Assembly: GCA_022865965.1 (NCBI GenBank)
Contig: JALHTS010000597.1
Location: 1 to 5,801 of the forward strand
Origin: Ignavibacteriaceae bacterium
Lineage (GTDB): Bacteria; Bacteroidota; Ignavibacteria; Ignavibacteriales; Ignavibacteriaceae
DNA: 5,801 bases
Reading direction: 5' to 3'
A model generated the notes under the pieces. The model made no database searches, had not been told where the DNA came from, and saw only the letters and a program-made list of their open reading frames with translations. A program made the position numbers and the translations under genes. Positions 1 to 5,801 of the stretch are shown in pieces (position 1 is the stretch's first letter; every line of letters begins with the position of its first letter).

Positions 1-138
1 ACAGACACAATTAAAATAGATGAGAATGTTTCTAAAAAAATAAAGGTTATAACAGCTTCAGATTTATTTGCTGAAGCTCTGCTAAGAACATTTAATAACG
101 AATCAATTAGTTCACTATTTAACGTTGATAAAGGATAA
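1..138 (+). CDS. prs: Ribose-phosphate pyrophosphokinase (PRPP synthase), C-terminal end only
   Basis: Partial gene: the window opens inside it, in frame 1, and shows the last 45 codons to the TAA at 136-138. The visible residues fit the end of the PRPP synthase family: a short strand (KIKVITAS), then DLFAEALLRTFNNESISSLF, matching the family's usual ending of an 'LLAEAI.RI...ESVSSLF' type. The enzyme makes phosphoribosyl pyrophosphate from ribose 5-phosphate and ATP in the cytosol, for nucleotide, histidine and tryptophan synthesis. The catalytic and PRPP-binding parts lie upstream, outside the window, so only the C-terminal subdomain is supported here. The bL25 gene follows after 18 nt with no terminator between, so the two are probably cotranscribed. 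The prs-ctc-pth order is common in bacteria and supports the call. Confidence 0.88.
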   Translation, partial: TDTIKIDENVSKKIKVITASDLFAEALLRTFNNESISSLFNVDKG

Positions 139-156
139 TCAGTTTCTGGAGAAAAT

Positions 157-807
157 ATGAAAAAAGTATTAGTAGAAGCAAAAAAAAGAACAAATATCAG
201 TAAGTCTTCAACAAAGTTATTAAGACAAAAGGGAAAAGTTCCCGGTATAATTTATTCTAAACATATTGAACCGATATCTATAGAAGTCGCTGAGAGAGCA
301 ATAAAACCATTAGTCTTTACATCTAAGACAAATTTAATTTCTTTGAATATCGAAGGACAAGATAAATTAGATTGTATTATAAAGGATGTTCAATTTGATC
401 CTGTTACAGATAAAATTGTACATTTTGATTTACAAGGGTTTGATGCAAAAGAAAAAATTCAAATTGAAATGCCTGTACAGTTAATAGGCAGTGCAATTGG
501 TATAAAAGAGGGAGGTATTGTACAACATAACCTTCATAAACTTGATATCGAATGTCTTCCTTCTGATATTTCTGAATCTATAACTATTGATATTTCCGCT
601 CTTAAGCTCGGAGATTCTATTCATGTTAGAGACCTTAAAATTCCTGGTGTTGAAATATTAAATCCTGAAGAAGCCATTATCGTTTCAGTAACTCATCCAA
701 AGGTTGAAAAAGAACCTGAACCAGAGGAAGTTCCTGAAGAAGAATCTGCTGAACCGGAAGTTATTGGTAAAGGAAAGACAGAAGATAAAGAAGATAAAGA
801 AGAATAA
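157..807 (+). CDS. rplY: 50S ribosomal protein bL25, long CTC/TL5 form
   Basis: A 216-residue protein of the bL25/CTC family, which binds 5S rRNA in the central protuberance of the large subunit. The N-terminal L25 domain spans about residues 1-92 (start MKKVLVEAKKR; LRQKGKVPGIIYS near 22-34; IIKDVQFDPVTDKIVHFDL near 74-92). The C-terminal beta domain follows to about 180 (IQIEMPVQLIGSAIGIKEGG and a region ending EEAIIVSVTHPK). From about residue 185 the chain is a low-complexity tail rich in Glu, Pro and Lys, as in many CTC-type homologues. The short E. coli L25 (about 94 residues) lacks the second domain and tail. The start is the ATG at 157, with a modest SD-like GGAGA at 148-152 at short spacing. 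It lies 18 nt after prs and 5 nt before pth. It is also known as ctc. Confidence 0.95.
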   Translation: MKKVLVEAKKRTNISKSSTKLLRQKGKVPGIIYSKHIEPISIEVAERAIKPLVFTSKTNLISLNIEGQDKLDCIIKDVQFDPVTDKIVHFDLQGFDAKEKIQIEMPVQLIGSAIGIKEGGIVQHNLHKLDIECLPSDISESITIDISALKLGDSIHVRDLKIPGVEILNPEEAIIVSVTHPKVEKEPEPEEVPEEESAEPEVIGKGKTEDKEDKEE

Positions 808-812
808 TTCCT

Positions 813-1430
813 GTGAAATGTATTCTGGGAATTGGTAACCCAGGCGAACGATACCGGAACACAAGGCATAATGTCGGGTTTCAACTTTTAGATTATTTTG
901 TTTCTGTTCAAAAATTAAAATTTAAAGCTTCAAAATTTGATTACTATTTTTCTGAGGGGGAAATTGATAATAAGCCCTTCGTAATAGTTAAACCAACTAC
1001 TTATGTAAACAACACTGGTGTCGCTATACATCAGTGTTTAAGTTTTTATGGTATAATTGCGCAGGATTTATTAGTACTGGTAGATGATATTAATCTCAGC
1101 TTTGGAGAAATAAGACTTAGAAAATCAGGCGGAGATGGAGGACATAACGGGTTAACTTCTATCATTTATCATTTGAATACTGAAGACTTCCCGAGATTGC
1201 GTTTCGGTATTGACAATGATTTTGAAAAGGGTGCTCTCTCCGATTATGTCTTATCACAATTTAATGATGAAGAATTAGGTAAGATGAATAAACTATCAGA
1301 ATTATCATCTATACTAATATCATCTTTCATTATAGATGGTTATGATTTTATGCTTGCTGAGTATTCTCGATTAAAAAATATTGAATTAAAAGAAAACAGA
1401 GCAAACAACACAAATGAAAATCAGGAGTAA
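813..1430 (+). CDS. pth: Peptidyl-tRNA hydrolase (bacterial Pth type)
   Basis: A 205-residue protein of the Pth family, which cleaves the ester bond of peptidyl-tRNAs that drop off stalled ribosomes and so recycles the tRNA in the cytosol. The N-terminal signature GIGNPGERYRNTRHNVG is clear at residues 6-22 and includes N9 and the catalytic H19 (E. coli H20). KPTTYVNNTG at 60-69 supplies N66 (E. coli N68); most homologues have Met, not Val, just before this Asn. VDDINL at 90-95 supplies D91 (E. coli D93), and GGDGGHNG at 106-113 supplies N112 (E. coli N114), so the active-site set is complete. The start is GTG at 813: no upstream in-frame start exists past the bL25 stop, and the motif begins at residue 6. 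No convincing SD is seen, so translation probably depends on coupling to bL25, whose stop is 5 nt upstream. The last 15 residues or so are polar and variable. Confidence 0.96.
   Translation: MKCILGIGNPGERYRNTRHNVGFQLLDYFVSVQKLKFKASKFDYYFSEGEIDNKPFVIVKPTTYVNNTGVAIHQCLSFYGIIAQDLLVLVDDINLSFGEIRLRKSGGDGGHNGLTSIIYHLNTEDFPRLRFGIDNDFEKGALSDYVLSQFNDEELGKMNKLSELSSILISSFIIDGYDFMLAEYSRLKNIELKENRANNTNENQE
1423..1427 (+). promoter_or_regulatory. Shine-Dalgarno site of the pyrophosphatase gene
   Basis: AGGAG lies 6 nt before the ATG at 1434, inside the last codons of pth, whose TAA is at 1428-1430. This fixes the start of the pyrophosphatase gene and suggests that its translation is linked to that of pth. 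Confidence 0.75.
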
Positions 1431-1433
1431 GTA

Positions 1434-3638
1434 ATGGATTCATTAATTCACATTATTCCACTCTTCGGAGTTTTAGCCTTACTGTATACAGTTTGGAAAT
1501 CATCCTGGATAAATAAACAGGATCCCGGCAATGAAAAAATGATAAAAATAGCCGGGCATATATCTGAAGGAGCAATGGCTTTTCTTAAAGCCGAATATAA
1601 AGTTCTTGCAGTATTTGTTCTTATTGTTGCAATTCTCCTTGCTGTAAGTGGTGCTAACTCAGTGGACTCTTCACCGCTTGTAGGTGTTTCATTTGTTGTT
1701 GGAGCCATTTGTTCGGCTTTAGCTGGCTTCATTGGAATGCGAGTAGCAACCAGAGCAAATGTCAGAACTACAAATGCAGCCAGAACAGGACTTGGTAAAG
1801 CATTGGAAATTGCCTTTGCCGGAGGCTCCGTAATGGGTTTAGGAGTAGTTGGATTAGGTGTTTTGGGACTTAGTGGTTTATTTATTCTCTACGGTGACCT
1901 TTTTGGAATGGATAAATTTGAAGACCTTAAAAGAGTTATAACTATTATTACTGGATTTTCTTTTGGCGCTTCATCAATTGCTTTGTTTGCAAGGGTTGGG
2001 GGCGGTATCTATACAAAAGCTGCAGATGTTGGAGCTGATTTAGTTGGTAAAGTTGAAGCCGGAATTCCCGAAGATCATCCATTAAATCCTGCCACAATAG
2101 CCGATAACGTTGGTGATAATGTTGGCGATGTTGCTGGTATGGGCGCGGACTTATTTGAATCTTATGTCGGTTCTATCATCGCGACAATGGTACTTGGTTC
2201 TGCGTTTTTTATAATACCGGAATTTGGTAGTACATTTAATGGGCTAGGTGCAGTTCTTCTTCCTCTTGTCATTGCTGGTGTTGGAATTGTGATGTCAATT
2301 ATCGGCACATTCTTCGTTAAAGTAAAAGAAGGTGGCGATCCGCAAAAAGCCTTGAACAGAGGCAACATGGTTGCCGGAGCATTAATGATAATAGCTTCCT
2401 GGTTCCTTATTAAATGGTTGCTGCCCGGAGAATGGTATTATCAGGACCCGTTATATCAGTGGGCAGATCCGGTAAAAGGAAATCTTTATACTTCAACAGG
2501 AATATTTATTGCTACTGTAGTCGGAATTTTGTCCGGCTCTATGATCGGGATGATTACAGAATATTATACCGGGAGTGGAAAAGGACCTGTTCTAAGTATT
2601 GTAAGGCAATCGTTAACCGGTGCTGCAACAAATATAATTGCCGGATTAAGCGTTGGAATGCTTTCAACAGCACTTCCAATAATTGTGATAGCTTTTGCCA
2701 TTATTTCTGCTTTTTACTTTGGCGGTCTTTATGGAATTGCTATTGCTGCAGTTGGTATGCTTTCTATTCTTGGAATTCAGTTAGCAGTTGATGCATACGG
2801 ACCAATTTCTGATAATGCCGGAGGTATTGCTGAAATGTCTGAACTTCCTAAAGAAGTAAGACAAATAACGGATAAGCTTGATGCAGTTGGCAATACAACA
2901 GCAGCCATCGGTAAAGGTTTTGCGATTGGTTCTGCAGCATTAACAGCTCTTGCACTTTTCGGTGCTTATATGACTTCCGCAGAAATTAAATCAATAGATA
3001 TTTCCAAAGCAGAAGTTATGGGCGGATTATTTATTGGGGCAATGATTCCTTTTCTTTTCTCTGCATTAGCTATGCGAGCAGTTGGACGTGCAGCTATGTC
3101 AATGATAGAAGAAGTTAGAAGGCAATTCTCATCTATTCCTCAACTTAAAGCAGCTCTTGCGGTTATGAAGAGAAATCAAGACAAGGATAAGAATGAGTGG
3201 TCTAAAGAAGATTTGGATATTTTTGAACAAGCCGATGGAAAACCTGAATACGGAAAATGTGTTGAAATCTCTACTAAGTCTGCCATTAGACAAATGGTTC
3301 TTCCCGGCTTGCTAGCAGTTATTATTCCAATATTAGCCGGATTTACAGGAGGTAAAGAGATGTTAGGCGGATTGATTGCCGGTGTTACTGTCTCAGGAGT
3401 TTTGATGGCTATTTTTCAGGCAAATGCAGGTGGTGCCTGGGATAATGCAAAGAAAATGTTTGAAGTAGGAATAGAAATTAACGGACAAAAGTACATGAAA
3501 GGTTCTGATCCACATAAAGCCGCAGTAGTTGGTGATACAGTTGGTGACCCATTTAAGGATACATCGGGTCCATCACTGAATATATTACTTAAATTAATGT
3601 CGGTTATAGCTCTTGTGATTGCACCGCTAATTAAGTAA
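1434..3638 (+). CDS. hppA: Membrane-integral K+-dependent pyrophosphatase, probably Na+-translocating
   Basis: A 734-residue, very hydrophobic protein of the M-PPase (H+/Na+-PPase) family, full length for bacterial members, with about 16 membrane helices. It couples hydrolysis of cytosolic pyrophosphate to ion export. The signature [11 protein letters not shown] is at 198-208. The acidic cluster [13 protein letters not shown], with D224, D228 and D232 binding Mg-PPi, follows at 223-235. Conserved late motifs are also present: [16 protein letters not shown] near 453-468, DNAKK near 670-674 and [17 protein letters not shown] near 700-716. [10 protein letters not shown] (486-495) has Ala490 and Gly493 where K+-independent enzymes have Lys and Thr, so it should be K+-dependent. 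Glu242 in DLFESY sits at the position used by Na+-pumping enzymes such as that of Thermotoga; plant-type H+ pumps carry the Glu one helical turn later. Na+ alone or both Na+ and H+ as pumped ions remains open. No terminator is seen just after the stop. The symbol is the family's generic one. Confidence 0.96.
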   Translation: MDSLIHIIPLFGVLALLYTVWKSSWINKQDPGNEKMIKIAGHISEGAMAFLKAEYKVLAVFVLIVAILLAVSGANSVDSSPLVGVSFVVGAICSALAGFIGMRVATRANVRTTNAARTGLGKALEIAFAGGSVMGLGVVGLGVLGLSGLFILYGDLFGMDKFEDLKRVITIITGFSFGASSIALFARVGGGIYTKAADVGADLVGKVEAGIPEDHPLNPATIADNVGDNVGDVAGMGADLFESYVGSIIATMVLGSAFFIIPEFGSTFNGLGAVLLPLVIAGVGIVMSIIGTFFVKVKEGGDPQKALNRGNMVAGALMIIASWFLIKWLLPGEWYYQDPLYQWADPVKGNLYTSTGIFIATVVGILSGSMIGMITEYYTGSGKGPVLSIVRQSLTGAATNIIAGLSVGMLSTALPIIVIAFAIISAFYFGGLYGIAIAAVGMLSILGIQLAVDAYGPISDNAGGIAEMSELPKEVRQITDKLDAVGNTTAAIGKGFAIGSAALTALALFGAYMTSAEIKSIDISKAEVMGGLFIGAMIPFLFSALAMRAVGRAAMSMIEEVRRQFSSIPQLKAALAVMKRNQDKDKNEWSKEDLDIFEQADGKPEYGKCVEISTKSAIRQMVLPGLLAVIIPILAGFTGGKEMLGGLIAGVTVSGVLMAIFQANAGGAWDNAKKMFEVGIEINGQKYMKGSDPHKAAVVGDTVGDPFKDTSGPSLNILLKLMSVIALVIAPLIK

Positions 3639-3643
3639 TTTTG
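3613..3643 (+). promoter_or_regulatory. Candidate promoter for rpsF operon, Bacteroidota-type
   Basis: TTG at 3613-3615 and TAATTTTG at 3636-3643 are 20 nt apart. This fits the -33 TTG / -7 TAnnTTTG pattern described for the primary sigma factor in Bacteroidota. The -7 element overlaps the stop codon of the pyrophosphatase gene, so the upstream half lies in coding sequence. A transcript would start near 3649-3651 with a leader of roughly 88 nt. That this lineage uses the pattern is inferred; a sigma70-like alternative lies 20-25 nt further down. Confidence 0.45.
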
Positions 3644-3668
3644 TCGGCATTTTTAATTAAAATATACT
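3641..3668 (+). promoter_or_regulatory. Alternative sigma70-like promoter for rpsF operon
   Basis: TTGTCG at 3641-3646 and TATACT at 3663-3668 are separated by 16 nt and match the general -35/-10 consensus at 4 of 6 and 5 of 6 positions. The start would fall near 3675, right at the foot of the leader hairpin. In such AT-rich sequence this match is only suggestive. It competes with the TTG/TAATTTTG candidate just upstream. Confidence 0.3.
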
Positions 3669-3673
3669 CATAA

Positions 3674-3722
3674 CCCTGCTTCTGAAATAATTATTGTCAG
3701 GAGCCATAAAAAGCCCATAGGG
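3674..3722 (+). promoter_or_regulatory. Hairpin in the rpsF leader, possible autoregulatory site
   Basis: GCTTCTGA (3678-3685) can pair with TCAGGAGC (3697-3704) over 8 pairs including one G-U. Three more A-T pairs are possible above a bulged G, closing an AATT loop at 3689-3692. Below it, CCCT (3674-3677) could pair with AGGG (3719-3722), leaving 3705-3718 as a one-sided bulge and covering the first bases of the SD. A helix, bulge and hairpin layout resembles the bS6:bS18-binding leader motif known upstream of rpsF in many bacteria. The CCG trinucleotide of that motif is not seen in the bulge, so a regulatory role is inference. CCC at 3714-3716 could instead pair locally with GGG. Confidence 0.35.
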
Positions 3723-3728
3723 AGGTGA
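3721..3728 (+). promoter_or_regulatory. Extended Shine-Dalgarno site of rpsF
   Basis: GGAGGTGA is an 8-nt contiguous complement of the usual 16S rRNA 3' tail, the longest such match before any gene in this window. It ends 9 nt before the ATG at 3738. Its first bases could be hidden by pairing with CCCT at 3674-3677. Confidence 0.8.
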
Positions 3729-3737
3729 AAGTTACGG

Positions 3738-4160
3738 ATGAAGAAAAACATCTATGATAGCACGGTGCTCATAAATGCAGCACTGGATGACACTCAAATC
3801 GAAGCTATAATTACCCGAATTAAAGAATTTATCTCTTCCAACGAAGGTGAAATCCGCGAATTTGAGAATTGGGGACGCAAAAGACTAGCATACACAATTA
3901 ATAAAAGTAAAATTGGTTATTACGCAGTCTTTAGATTTGAAGCCCTATCCAATATCGTATCTAAGCTTGATAGGTTATACGCTCTTGATGAGCATATCTT
4001 AAGATTTCTCACATTAAAGCTTGGTAAAGAGGCATTAGAACAAATTGATAAGAATAAATCTCAATCTGTTTTAGTGGAAGAGGTGAATAACACTCAAGTT
4101 GGAAATAATAATACAACTGAGAGCGTTGGTTCTAAAATAGAAGATAACGATAAAAAATAA
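3738..4160 (+). CDS. rpsF: 30S ribosomal protein bS6
   Basis: A 140-residue protein of the bS6 family, which binds the central domain of 16S rRNA as a dimer with bS18 and helps build the platform of the small subunit. The ferredoxin-like core covers about residues 4-100. The best landmark is the central stretch with ENWGRKRLAYTINKSKIGYY, which aligns with EDWGRRQLAYPINK of E. coli; DEHILRFLTLKL forms the last core strand. After about residue 104 the tail is polar and low in complexity, rich in Asn, Glu and Lys; such tails vary freely in this family. The ATG start is set by the strong SD at 3721-3728 and matches the family's N-terminus. It is the first gene of the rpsF-ssb-rpsR-rplI cluster, and its partner bS18 is encoded two genes downstream. 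Confidence 0.96.
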   Translation: MKKNIYDSTVLINAALDDTQIEAIITRIKEFISSNEGEIREFENWGRKRLAYTINKSKIGYYAVFRFEALSNIVSKLDRLYALDEHILRFLTLKLGKEALEQIDKNKSQSVLVEEVNNTQVGNNNTTESVGSKIEDNDKK

Positions 4161-4177
4161 TTTTATAGACTTAGTTT

Positions 4178-4182
4178 GGAGG
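4178..4182 (+). promoter_or_regulatory. Shine-Dalgarno site deciding the ssb start
   Basis: GGAGG lies 8 nt before the ATG at 4191. A longer reading from a TTG at 4176 would place this SD inside the coding region, so the ATG is preferred. Confidence 0.8.
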
Positions 4183-4190
4183 TTCTAACC

Positions 4191-4670
4191 ATGGCCGATT
4201 TGAAAATGCCTGAAATCAATTACATAATTGTTGCCGGAAATTTAACTAAAGATCCGATATTCAGAGAAACAACGAATAAAACACCTGTTGTTAATTTCTC
4301 TATCGCATCTAACAGAAAATATAAGGACAGCACAAATCAGTGGCAGGAAGATGTTTGTTACGTTGGTATTGTTGCCTGGAATAAATTAGCTGAAAGCTGC
4401 AGAGACAAACTTAAAAAAGGTTCAGCAGTTTTAGTTGATGGAGAATTACAGAGCAGAAACTGGAAATCAGATGATGGTCATAGTCGCAGTATAGTTGAGA
4501 TTAAAGCAAGAAGAATTCAATTTCTCAATAAAAGATTAGCTAATTCAGATAATAACGGTCCAGTAATTGAGGAAGAAGATCTTGTTATTGCTGAAGATGA
4601 TTCTGTTGATTATACAGAAGATTCATTCGATAAGTTTCTTTCAAATGAAGAATCAGATTTAATTAAGTAA
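4191..4670 (+). CDS. ssb: Single-stranded DNA-binding protein
   Basis: A 159-residue SSB-family protein, which coats single-stranded DNA in replication, recombination and repair. The OB fold covers about residues 9-115: IIVAGNLTKDPIFRETTNK near 12-30, VNFSIASNRKY near 34-44, EDVCYVGIVAWNKLAE at 53-68 and VLVDGELQSRNWK near 80-92. W51, W63 and W91 are candidates for base stacking. The segment from about 116 is a short acidic tail rich in Asp and Glu. It ends in NEESDLIK rather than the usual acidic tip with a final Pro-Phe that recruits partner proteins. The start is the ATG at 4191; a possible TTG start at 4176 would add five residues but would overlap the SD. It lies 30 nt after rpsF and 11 nt before rpsR, a position also known in other bacteria, and is probably cotranscribed with them. 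Confidence 0.94.
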   Translation: MADLKMPEINYIIVAGNLTKDPIFRETTNKTPVVNFSIASNRKYKDSTNQWQEDVCYVGIVAWNKLAESCRDKLKKGSAVLVDGELQSRNWKSDDGHSRSIVEIKARRIQFLNKRLANSDNNGPVIEEEDLVIAEDDSVDYTEDSFDKFLSNEESDLIK

Positions 4671-4681
4671 GAAGGTTTTAA

Positions 4682-4912
4682 ATGAAAAAGGAAGTAAGAG
4701 CAAAAAAAGTATGCAGGTTTACTCAGAATAATATCAAGTATATTGATTATAAAGATGTAAAACTGCTGCAGAAATTTACAACTGAGCAAGGTAAGATTAT
4801 CCCGAAAAGAATAACCGGCACCTGCTCAAAATATCAACGACAATTAGCCCTCGCTATCAAGCGTGCAAGACATATGGCATTGTTACCGTATGTCTCTGAT
4901 ACAGTTAGATAG
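4682..4912 (+). CDS. rpsR: 30S ribosomal protein bS18
   Basis: A 76-residue protein, normal length for bS18, which pairs with bS6 on the platform of the 30S subunit. Family landmarks are VCRFTQNN at 10-17, [12 protein letters not shown] near 21-32, and the basic [20 protein letters not shown] region (about 37-56) followed by [13 protein letters not shown] single early cysteine (C11) is present and there is no CxxC pair, so no zinc site is evident. A weak AGAAGG lies about 6 nt before the ATG. The gene follows ssb by 11 nt and precedes rplI by 21 nt in the same operon. Confidence 0.96.
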   Translation: MKKEVRAKKVCRFTQNNIKYIDYKDVKLLQKFTTEQGKIIPKRITGTCSKYQRQLALAIKRARHMALLPYVSDTVR

Positions 4913-4933
4913 TGATTTAATTTAGGAGAGAAA

Positions 4934-5377
4934 ATGAAAGTAATATTAAGACAAAACTTTGAAACACTCGGTAAGATTGGTGATGTTGTTGAAGTAAAAA
5001 ACGGATATGCCAGAAATCATCTTCTGCCCAGGGGTATTGCTTATGCTGCTTCAAAAGGAAATATTCAAGCCTTAGAAGAGGAAAAGAAAGTTGATGAAAA
5101 AAGAAACAAGCAGGAGTTAAATACTGCCGAACTTCTTGCATCAGAACTTGAAAAAATTTCTGTTACTATTCCTGTTCAGGTTGGCGAAGAAGATAAAATA
5201 TTTGGAGCTGTTACAACTCAAATGATTACCGATGCACTCAAAGAAAAAGAATTCGATATTGATAAACGCAAAATTGAAATCGACGAGCCGATAAAATCGC
5301 TAGGTATCTACGGGGTAAATATTAAACTTCATCCAAGCGTAAGTACGAAAATTAAAGTTTGGGTGGTTCGCGAATAG
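4934..5377 (+). CDS. rplI: 50S ribosomal protein bL9
   Basis: A 147-residue protein, the usual length for bL9, a two-domain protein that binds 23S rRNA near the base of the L1 stalk and reaches away from the ribosome. The N-terminal domain holds the signature GKIGDVVEVKNGYARNHLLP at 13-32; His29 replaces the Phe or Tyr most common in this motif. A long charged connecting helix runs from about 43 to 75. The C-terminal domain follows (VQVGEEDKIFGAVTTQMI near 81-98) and ends in LHPSVSTKIKVWVVRE. The SD is AGGAG at 4924-4928, 5 nt before the ATG. It is the last gene of the cluster: a strong hairpin terminator starts 18 nt after the stop. Confidence 0.96.
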   Translation: MKVILRQNFETLGKIGDVVEVKNGYARNHLLPRGIAYAASKGNIQALEEEKKVDEKRNKQELNTAELLASELEKISVTIPVQVGEEDKIFGAVTTQMITDALKEKEFDIDKRKIEIDEPIKSLGIYGVNIKLHPSVSTKIKVWVVRE

Positions 5378-5394
5378 TTGATTTGTATTTAATC

Positions 5395-5431
5395 AAAAAA
5401 AGGAAAGCAAGAGCTTTCCTTTTTATTTTTT
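5395..5431. terminator. Bidirectional intrinsic terminator between rplI and rpmB
   Basis: AGGAAAGC (5401-5408) pairs perfectly with GCTTTCCT (5413-5420) around the loop AAGA. The stem extends with A-U pairs from the A run at 5395-5400 and the T run from 5421. On the + strand the stem is followed by TTTTTATTTTTT, ending the rplI transcript. On the - strand it is followed by the complement of the A run, ending the rpmB transcript. The two genes converge on it, from 18 nt after rplI and about 19 nt after rpmB. Confidence 0.92.
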
Positions 5432-5449
5432 AAACCGACAGGGTAGATA

Positions 5450-5689
5450 TTATCTGACTTTTATCTTGTTCTCTTTAACAAGTTTTGCTATGTGTGCAGT
5501 ACCTTTTTTATTGATAGTCTTAATCGCGCTAGTGGATAACTTCACTGTAACAAAACGATTAAGTTCTTGAACCCAGATTCTTTTCTTTTGAAGGTTTGGT
5601 AGAAATCTTCTTTTCGATTTGTTATGAGCGTGCGAGATATTATTACCCGATACCGGACCAACTCCTGTTACTTGGCATCTTCTTGACAT
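5450..5689 (-). CDS. rpmB: 50S ribosomal protein bL28
   Basis: A 79-residue protein of the bL28 family, a small basic protein of the large subunit. It begins [17 protein letters not shown], very like E. coli bL28, and continues with [19 protein letters not shown] and [18 protein letters not shown]. It has a single Cys (C5) and lacks the CxxC zinc ribbon of some bL28 proteins, so it is a non-zinc form. The reading frame stays open upstream to 5791, but those 34 extra codons resemble no ribosomal protein. The ATG at 5689 matches the family start and has AAGGAG 6 nt before it. The gene stands alone on this strand, converging on rplI, with a terminator directly after it, so it is the last or only gene of its transcript. 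Confidence 0.95.
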   Translation of the reverse strand: MSRRCQVTGVGPVSGNNISHAHNKSKRRFLPNLQKKRIWVQELNRFVTVKLSTSAIKTINKKGTAHIAKLVKENKIKVR

Positions 5690-5695
5690 TTTATT

Positions 5696-5701
5696 CTCCT
5701 T
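5696..5701 (-). promoter_or_regulatory. Shine-Dalgarno site deciding the rpmB start
   Basis: Read on the - strand, AAGGAG lies 6 nt before the ATG at 5689. It supports the 79-residue product over the longer open frame that starts at 5791. Confidence 0.8.
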
Positions 5702-5732
5702 GAAAAATCGTTTACTTTTTAATAACGAGTTG

Positions 5733-5740
5733 CAAATATA
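5733..5740 (-). promoter_or_regulatory. Candidate -7 promoter element of rpmB
   Basis: On the - strand TATATTTG matches the Bacteroidota -7 pattern TAnnTTTG exactly. Transcription would begin near 5726-5728, giving a leader of about 38 nt that contains the SD. The -33 position, 20 nt upstream, reads TTA rather than TTG, so the upstream half is weak. The rest of the stretch to 5801 is AT-rich and shows no gene. Confidence 0.45.
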
Positions 5741-5801
5741 GTTATAATTCCGAATAAAAATAAAGACTTTTAGCTCAAAATATTTTCGCAAATTTCATCA
5801 A

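Noticed and set aside
693..884. Ser-rich open frame on the - strand over the bL25/pth junction
   Set aside because: The Ser-rich product is simply the antisense of the Glu-rich bL25 tail.
1448..1732. Open frame on the - strand opposite the start of the pyrophosphatase gene
   Set aside because: Antisense shadow of conserved coding sequence, with no SD or recognisable protein.
2414..2791. 125-codon open frame on the + strand inside the pyrophosphatase gene
   Set aside because: It is in another frame of a clearly conserved gene, and its translation is rich in Cys, Tyr, Asn and Arg with no domain-like pattern.
3651..3662. Palindrome TTTTAATTAAAA as a terminator or operator
   Set aside because: Pure A/T, no stable stem and no distinct U-tract; expected by chance in such AT-rich sequence.
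3725..3731. GGTGAAA resembling a segment of the 16S rRNA central domain (690-loop region)
   Set aside because: Only 7 nt, and mostly explained by the SD itself.
4917..5141. 74-codon open frame opposite the rplI start
   Set aside because: Antisense shadow of bL9, with no family resemblance or SD.
5690..5791. N-terminal extension of 34 residues on bL28
   Set aside because: The family start and a good SD both point to the ATG at 5689, and the extension would cover the promoter-like element.
1..5801. An undescribed multi-gene system, mobile element or CRISPR array
   Set aside because: Every substantial frame is a recognised housekeeping gene, the gaps are short, and I saw no direct repeats, terminal inverted repeats or transposase fragments.

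Overview
The window is an AT-rich bacterial chromosome segment (low G+C by eye) of housekeeping genes. Everything up to about position 5377 reads on the + strand, and one ribosomal protein gene converges from the right on the - strand. The order rpsF-ssb-rpsR-rplI, the prs-ctc(bL25)-pth run and the protein sequences point to the Bacteroidota/Chlorobiota/Ignavibacteriota (FCB) group. Two promoter-like sites carry the TAnnTTTG -7 element known from that group. Yet most genes also have good Shine-Dalgarno (SD) sequences, which class Bacteroidia generally lacks. I therefore favour Ignavibacteriota or Chlorobiota; this is inference from memory of families, not a database match.

Region 1 (1-3638) looks like one transcription unit. 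It holds the 3' end of the PRPP synthase gene prs, then the long CTC-form ribosomal protein bL25, then peptidyl-tRNA hydrolase (GTG start, 5 nt after the bL25 stop), then a 734-residue membrane-integral pyrophosphatase whose SD lies at the very end of pth. The pyrophosphatase has residues typical of the K+-dependent class, and a glutamate placed as in Na+-pumping members. It would use pyrophosphate, a by-product of biosynthesis, to energise the membrane.

Region 2 (about 3613-5431) starts with a roughly 100-nt gap containing two candidate promoters, a hairpin and an unusually strong SD. It continues with rpsF (bS6), ssb, rpsR (bS18) and rplI (bL9), and ends at a strong hairpin terminator at 5395-5431. 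bS6 and bS18 are direct partners on the 30S platform, and the leader hairpin could be a site of feedback control.

Region 3 (5450-5801, - strand) is rpmB (bL28), with its own SD and promoter-like element. It converges on rplI and shares the same, probably bidirectional, terminator.

I found no mobile element, CRISPR array, tRNA, rRNA or toxin/defence module, and nothing amounting to an undescribed multi-gene system. The points most worth checking are the rpsF leader, the ion specificity of the pyrophosphatase and the atypical C-terminus of the SSB protein.
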